A DNA stretch of 64,000 bases from Steroidobacter gossypii. GTDB lineage: Bacteria; Pseudomonadota; Gammaproteobacteria; Steroidobacterales; Steroidobacteraceae. A program made the position numbers and the translations under genes. The notes beneath the pieces were generated by a model. The model ran no database searches. It was not told the DNA's origin and saw only the letters and a list, made by a program, of their open reading frames with translations. The DNA lies in NCBI RefSeq assembly GCF_016801985.1, contig NZ_JAEVLS010000002.1:248001-312000 (forward strand), given 5' to 3'. Below, piece after piece: positions 60,248 through 64,000 of this stretch (positions are counted from its first letter, which is position 1; each line of letters opens with the position of its first letter).

Positions 60248-63200
60248 TTGAACGTCAATAGTGAGCTGGAAGCGGCCAGAGCTTCGCTGTTCCGGGGAGG
60301 CGGCGAGCTCGGCGAGCTGATGCAGGGGATGGATTGGCAAGCCACGCCGCTCGGGCCGCCGCAGAGATGGCCCCAGAGCCTGCGCTCCATCATTCGGATG
60401 ATGCTCACCTCGCGCTTCCAGATGTGGCTGGGGTGGGGCCCGGAGCTCGCCTTCCTTTACAACGACGCGTACCGGCCGACCATGGGCGTGAAGCATCCGT
60501 GGGGGCTGGCGCGTCCGGCGTCGATCGTGTGGAAGGAGATCTGGCACGACATCGGTCCGCTGATCGAACAAGTGATGCGCACCGGCCAGGCCAGCTATCA
60601 CGAAGCCATGCTGCTGCTGCTGGAACGCAGCGGCTTTCCCGAAGAGACCTACCACACGTTCTCGTACAGCCCGCTATTCGACGACAGCGGCGACATCGCG
60701 GGCATGCTCTGCGTCGTGGTGGAGGAGAGCGAGCGCGTCATCAACGATCGGCGGCTGGCGACGCTGCGCAACCTGTCGTCGGCGCTCGCCACAGTCAATA
60801 CCGAGGCGGCGCTGTTTCGCCAGGTCGGGCTGCAGCTCGGCGCCAATCTGCACGATTTGCCTTTCAGCCTCTGCTATGTGTGGAAAGACGGTGGCGCCCG
60901 GTTGGTGGCCGCGACCGGGATCGACGCTTCACATCCGGCGGCTGCGCCGGAATTCGCTGTGGATCAGGCGCCGTGGCCTTTGCATGAGCTCGATGCGGCG
61001 TCTTCCTCGCTGTTGTTGCACGACCTGGCGACGCGTTTCGAATCGTTGCCGAAGGGAGCCTGGGATCGTTCCCCCCATCAAGCGCTGATCGTGCCCATCC
61101 CCCAGCGCGGACACGAGGTCTCGATCGCCGGCTTTTTCATTGCCGGCGTGAATCCCTATCGTCAGTTCGATCAGCATTACCGCGGCTTCATCGAATTGCT
61201 CGCGGGCCAGATCGGTTCGGCGCTGGCGAACGTTCGCGCCTATGAAGAGGAGCGCCGACGCGCCGAGGCGCTCGCCGAGCTGGATCGAGCCAAGACCAAC
61301 TTCTTCTCCAACGTCAGCCACGAGTTCCGCACTCCTCTGACGTTGCTGCTCGGACCGATCGAGGATCTGCTCGCGACCGGCAGGACCGCCGAGCACGAGA
61401 TCCGCGGCAAGCTCGAGCTCGCGCACCGAAATGGCATACGCCTGCTGCGCCTGGTCAACACGCTCCTGGAGTTCTCGCGTATCGAAGCCGGACGTATCGA
61501 CGCAAGCTACGAGCCGACCGATCTGGAGACCTTCAGCGCCGAGATCGCCTCGAGCTTCCGTTCGGCCATCGAACAGGCAGGCATGCGCCTGCGGATCGAG
61601 GCCGAGCCGCTCGGGCAGCCGGTGTACGTCGATCGTGACATGTGGGAGAAGATCCTGCTCAACCTGTTGTCGAACGCGTTCAAGTTCACGTTCGAAGGCG
61701 AGATCGCGGTATCGATCGCTCGCTCGGAAGACGGCAACGCGGCGCGCGTCACCGTTGCGGATACCGGCATCGGCGTCGCCGCCGAGGAATTGCCGAAGAT
61801 GTTCGATCGTTTCCATCGCGTTGCCGGAGCGCGTGGCCGCAGTTTCGAAGGCAGCGGCATCGGGCTGTCGCTCGTCAACGAGCTGGTGCGGCTACATGGT
61901 GGCACCATCACCGCGCAGAGCACGCCTGGCAAAGGCACTGCATTCACCATTCAGATTCCTTTCGGTCGAGCGCATCTGCCCAGCGCACAGGTGCAATCGG
62001 CCAGTTCGGTGTCCGCCCCGATCAAAGCGCAACCTTACGTGGAGGAAGCGCTGCGCTGGCTGCCGCCTTCGTCGGTGGAAATGCCTGCGGAGATTCCGTT
62101 GCTCAGCAACGATACCGATGAGAGTCGTGCGGCTCTGTCGGGCGCCGGCAAGCGAGTGCTGCTTGCGGACGACAATCCCGATATGCGGGAGTATGTGCGG
62201 CGCCTGCTGCAAGCCAACGGCTATGTGGTGGAAGCCGTCGAGAACGGTCAGAAGGCGCTGGATGCAGCGCACGTCGCCAAGCCCGATCTGGTGCTGACGG
62301 ATGTGATGATGCCGCAGCTCGACGGCTTCGGGCTGTTGCGAGCGATCCGGCAGGATCCGATGCTGGCCGGGGTGCCGGTCGTGCTGCTCTCGGCGCGAGC
62401 GGGCGAAGAGGCAAAGATCGAAGGACTGGATGCGGGCGCGGACGATTATATGGTGAAGCCTTTCGCCGCCCGCGAACTGCTTGCTCGCGTCAACAGCAAC
62501 ATCCAGATGGCCATGGTGCGTCGTGAGGCGGCTCGCGCGGTGATGCAAAGCGAACAGCGTTTTCTGATGACTCGGGAACGCCTGGAGCTTGCGCTCTCCA
62601 CTGGCCGCGTCGCGCTGTACGACTGGGATGTGGATACGGACCGGCTGAGCGTGCAGGGCCCGATGGCCGAGATCTTTGGCGTGGCGGTGGAGGACGCGCT
62701 GCAAGGCTTGCCTTTGCAGAGCTTTTTGAACGGCATCCATCCGGATGATCGCGAGCGCGCGGCGCAACTCGTCGAACACACCGTGCGCACGGGCGCGCCG
62801 TTCGAAGCCGAATACCGCACGCTCGGTCTGGGCCGGGAACGAGTCGTGCTCTCGCGCGGCCGCATGGAGATCAAGCCCTCGGGACAAAGATTCTTCTCCG
62901 GCGTGCTGATCGACGTGACCGAACAGAAGCAGGTGGAAGTGGAGATGCAGCGACTCAACGCTTCTCTCGAGGAGCGGGTCGCGAGCGAAGTCGAACAGCG
63001 CCTCAAGACAGAAGAAGCCTTGCGTCAGGCACAGAAGATGGAAGCCATCGGCCAACTCACCGGCGGCGTCGCGCATGATTTCAACAATCTGCTGACCGCG
63101 ATCATCGGCGGTCTCGACACCATCAAGCGTGCGCGTCCCGAGGATACCGCGCGCATTCAACGGGCAGCGAACATGGCCCTGCAAGGCGCGCAACGCGCGG

Positions 63201-64000
63201 CCAATCTCACCTCGCGTCTGTTGGCGTTCTCGCGTCGTCAGCCACTCCAGCCTCTGCCCATCGATGTGAATGTGCTGGTCCGGGACATGACCGATCTGTT
63301 GCATCGAACGATCGGCGAAAACATCGAGCTCGAAGGCGTGCTGGCGCCGCGCTTGTGGCGCATCGAGACCGATCAGAACCAGTTGGAAGCGGCGATCCTG
63401 AACCTCGCCGTGAACGCACGGGACGCCATGCCGCTGGGAGGCAAGCTGACCATCGAGACGGCCAATGCGGCGCTGGACGAATCTTATTCGGCAACCGACG
63501 TCGAAGTCATTCCCGGCCAGTACGTGATGCTGTCCGTCAGCGACACCGGCTTCGGCATGTCCAAGGAAACATTGGCGCGAGTCTTCGAGCCTTTCTTTAC
63601 GACCAAGGCGCCGGGGCGCGGCACCGGGTTGGGGCTGAGCATGGTGTATGGCTTCGTCAAGCAGTCCGGCGGCCACGTCACGATCTACAGCGAGCCGGGG
63701 CAGGGCACCAGCGTCAAGCTCTACTTTCCCAGATTCATCGGCGCGGAGAACGAGCCCGAGCCGCCGGTCAGGAAGATCGCACCTGGCGCATCGCGCGGCG
63801 AGACCATCCTGGTGGTCGAAGACAACGATGAAGTGCGTGGCTACAGCACGATGATCCTGACGGAGTTGGGCTATCGGGTGCTGGAAGCGGCGCAGGCAGA
63901 AACCGCGTTACAGCTCCTGGAAGGGGCCGAACGACTGGATCTGCTGTTCACCGATGTGATCCTGCCGGGGATGAACGGCCGCGCGCTCGCCGAACGCGCC
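60248..64000 (+). CDS. Double hybrid histidine kinase (partial, runs off the right edge)
   Basis: 1251 residues are visible and no stop is reached. Order: PAS-like N-terminus (about 10-150, with WLGWGPELAFLYNDAYRPTM), GAF-like (about 165-320), HisKA with H358 (NVSHEFRTPLTLL), HATPase_c (ADTGIGV, GSGIGLSLV), receiver with D685 (LVLTDVMMPQLDGF), PAS (about 780-890), a second HisKA-type box with H943 (GGVAHDFNNLLTAI), a second HATPase (SDTGFGMS, GTGLGLSMVYGF), and a second receiver with D1236 (LLFTDVILPGMNG). Start TTG 60248 keeps the conserved LFRGGGELGELMQGMDW; ATG 60320 would cut it. No membrane segment seen, so it is cytosolic. Confidence 0.88.
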   Translation, partial: MNVNSELEAARASLFRGGGELGELMQGMDWQATPLGPPQRWPQSLRSIIRMMLTSRFQMWLGWGPELAFLYNDAYRPTMGVKHPWGLARPASIVWKEIWHDIGPLIEQVMRTGQASYHEAMLLLLERSGFPEETYHTFSYSPLFDDSGDIAGMLCVVVEESERVINDRRLATLRNLSSALATVNTEAALFRQVGLQLGANLHDLPFSLCYVWKDGGARLVAATGIDASHPAAAPEFAVDQAPWPLHELDAASSSLLLHDLATRFESLPKGAWDRSPHQALIVPIPQRGHEVSIAGFFIAGVNPYRQFDQHYRGFIELLAGQIGSALANVRAYEEERRRAEALAELDRAKTNFFSNVSHEFRTPLTLLLGPIEDLLATGRTAEHEIRGKLELAHRNGIRLLRLVNTLLEFSRIEAGRIDASYEPTDLETFSAEIASSFRSAIEQAGMRLRIEAEPLGQPVYVDRDMWEKILLNLLSNAFKFTFEGEIAVSIARSEDGNAARVTVADTGIGVAAEELPKMFDRFHRVAGARGRSFEGSGIGLSLVNELVRLHGGTITAQSTPGKGTAFTIQIPFGRAHLPSAQVQSASSVSAPIKAQPYVEEALRWLPPSSVEMPAEIPLLSNDTDESRAALSGAGKRVLLADDNPDMREYVRRLLQANGYVVEAVENGQKALDAAHVAKPDLVLTDVMMPQLDGFGLLRAIRQDPMLAGVPVVLLSARAGEEAKIEGLDAGADDYMVKPFAARELLARVNSNIQMAMVRREAARAVMQSEQRFLMTRERLELALSTGRVALYDWDVDTDRLSVQGPMAEIFGVAVEDALQGLPLQSFLNGIHPDDRERAAQLVEHTVRTGAPFEAEYRTLGLGRERVVLSRGRMEIKPSGQRFFSGVLIDVTEQKQVEVEMQRLNASLEERVASEVEQRLKTEEALRQAQKMEAIGQLTGGVAHDFNNLLTAIIGGLDTIKRARPEDTARIQRAANMALQGAQRAANLTSRLLAFSRRQPLQPLPIDVNVLVRDMTDLLHRTIGENIELEGVLAPRLWRIETDQNQLEAAILNLAVNARDAMPLGGKLTIETANAALDESYSATDVEVIPGQYVMLSVSDTGFGMSKETLARVFEPFFTTKAPGRGTGLGLSMVYGFVKQSGGHVTIYSEPGQGTSVKLYFPRFIGAENEPEPPVRKIAPGASRGETILVVEDNDEVRGYSTMILTELGYRVLEAAQAETALQLLEGAERLDLLFTDVILPGMNGRALAERA

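Noticed and set aside
61892-63676. 594-codon open frame on the minus strand
   Set aside because: Antisense to the double hybrid kinase, whose motifs are unambiguous in the plus frame.
1-64000. CRISPR arrays, insertion sequences, tRNA or rRNA genes, prophage or integrase genes
   Set aside because: None recognised on reading both strands; the repeats found are short in-gene duplications or hairpins.

Overview
The window is GC-rich, densely coded Gram-negative DNA: TonB-dependent receptors, a porin, lipoproteins, an MltB-type transglycosylase, FecI/FecR signalling and HlyD/ABC-2 export. Gene content (several pectin lyases, PhoD phosphatase, many 4-bp ATGA overlaps) would fit a soil or plant-associated gammaproteobacterium of the Steroidobacter type. 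That placement is inference from gene content and protein style. No tRNA, rRNA, CRISPR array, insertion sequence or phage gene was seen.

Region 1 (197-17482) is a urea-nitrogen block. On the minus strand an outer-membrane porin is followed by urtABCDE (urea ABC importer) and ureDABCEF (urease and accessory proteins), mostly overlapping or a few bases apart. Diverging from the porin is a plus-strand pair: an NCS1-permease/hybrid histidine kinase fusion and a LuxR-type response regulator. A near-consensus sigma-54 promoter precedes the kinase. ureG lies apart, on the far side of the regulators, and a HupE/UreJ-type membrane protein follows. The word CGTCATTTGAC occurs upstream of both minus-strand units and is a candidate operator for the response regulator.

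Region 2 (17503-20644) holds small unlinked genes: FRG-domain protein, thioredoxin-reductase-like flavoprotein, PKHD-type dioxygenase and zinc-ribbon protein. Region 3 (20862-25605) has a PL11 rhamnogalacturonan lyase, a GH51 arabinofuranosidase and ilvE. Region 4 (25698-33388) is a FecI-type sigma factor, FecR, an STN-containing TonB receptor, a secreted protein of unknown function and a Tat-exported PhoD phosphatase. This looks like surface-signalled phosphate-ester scavenging.

Region 5 (33444-46740) is mixed: tandem MmcQ/YjbR protein, alpha/beta hydrolase, large secreted beta-rich protein, a decayed CPA1 antiporter remnant, serine protease with a small partner, MltB, DUF4197 lipoprotein, PL3 pectate lyase, AraC regulator, EamA transporter, and a probable pseudokinase fused to a TonB-C-like domain. 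Region 6 (46045-54420) has two Tat-exported proteins (LamG-like; amidohydrolase), a second TonB receptor, a membrane protein, a PL10 pectate lyase and a lipoprotein. Region 7 (54454-60100) matches the E. coli cecR-ybhGFSR export operon in content and order, with a candidate operator. It diverges from a large double hybrid histidine kinase that runs off the right edge.

Pectin-active enzymes (PL11, GH51, PL3, PL10) are dispersed through 33 kb rather than gathered in one locus. Several convergent gene pairs are separated by perfect 12-bp-stem hairpins that probably act as two-way terminators.
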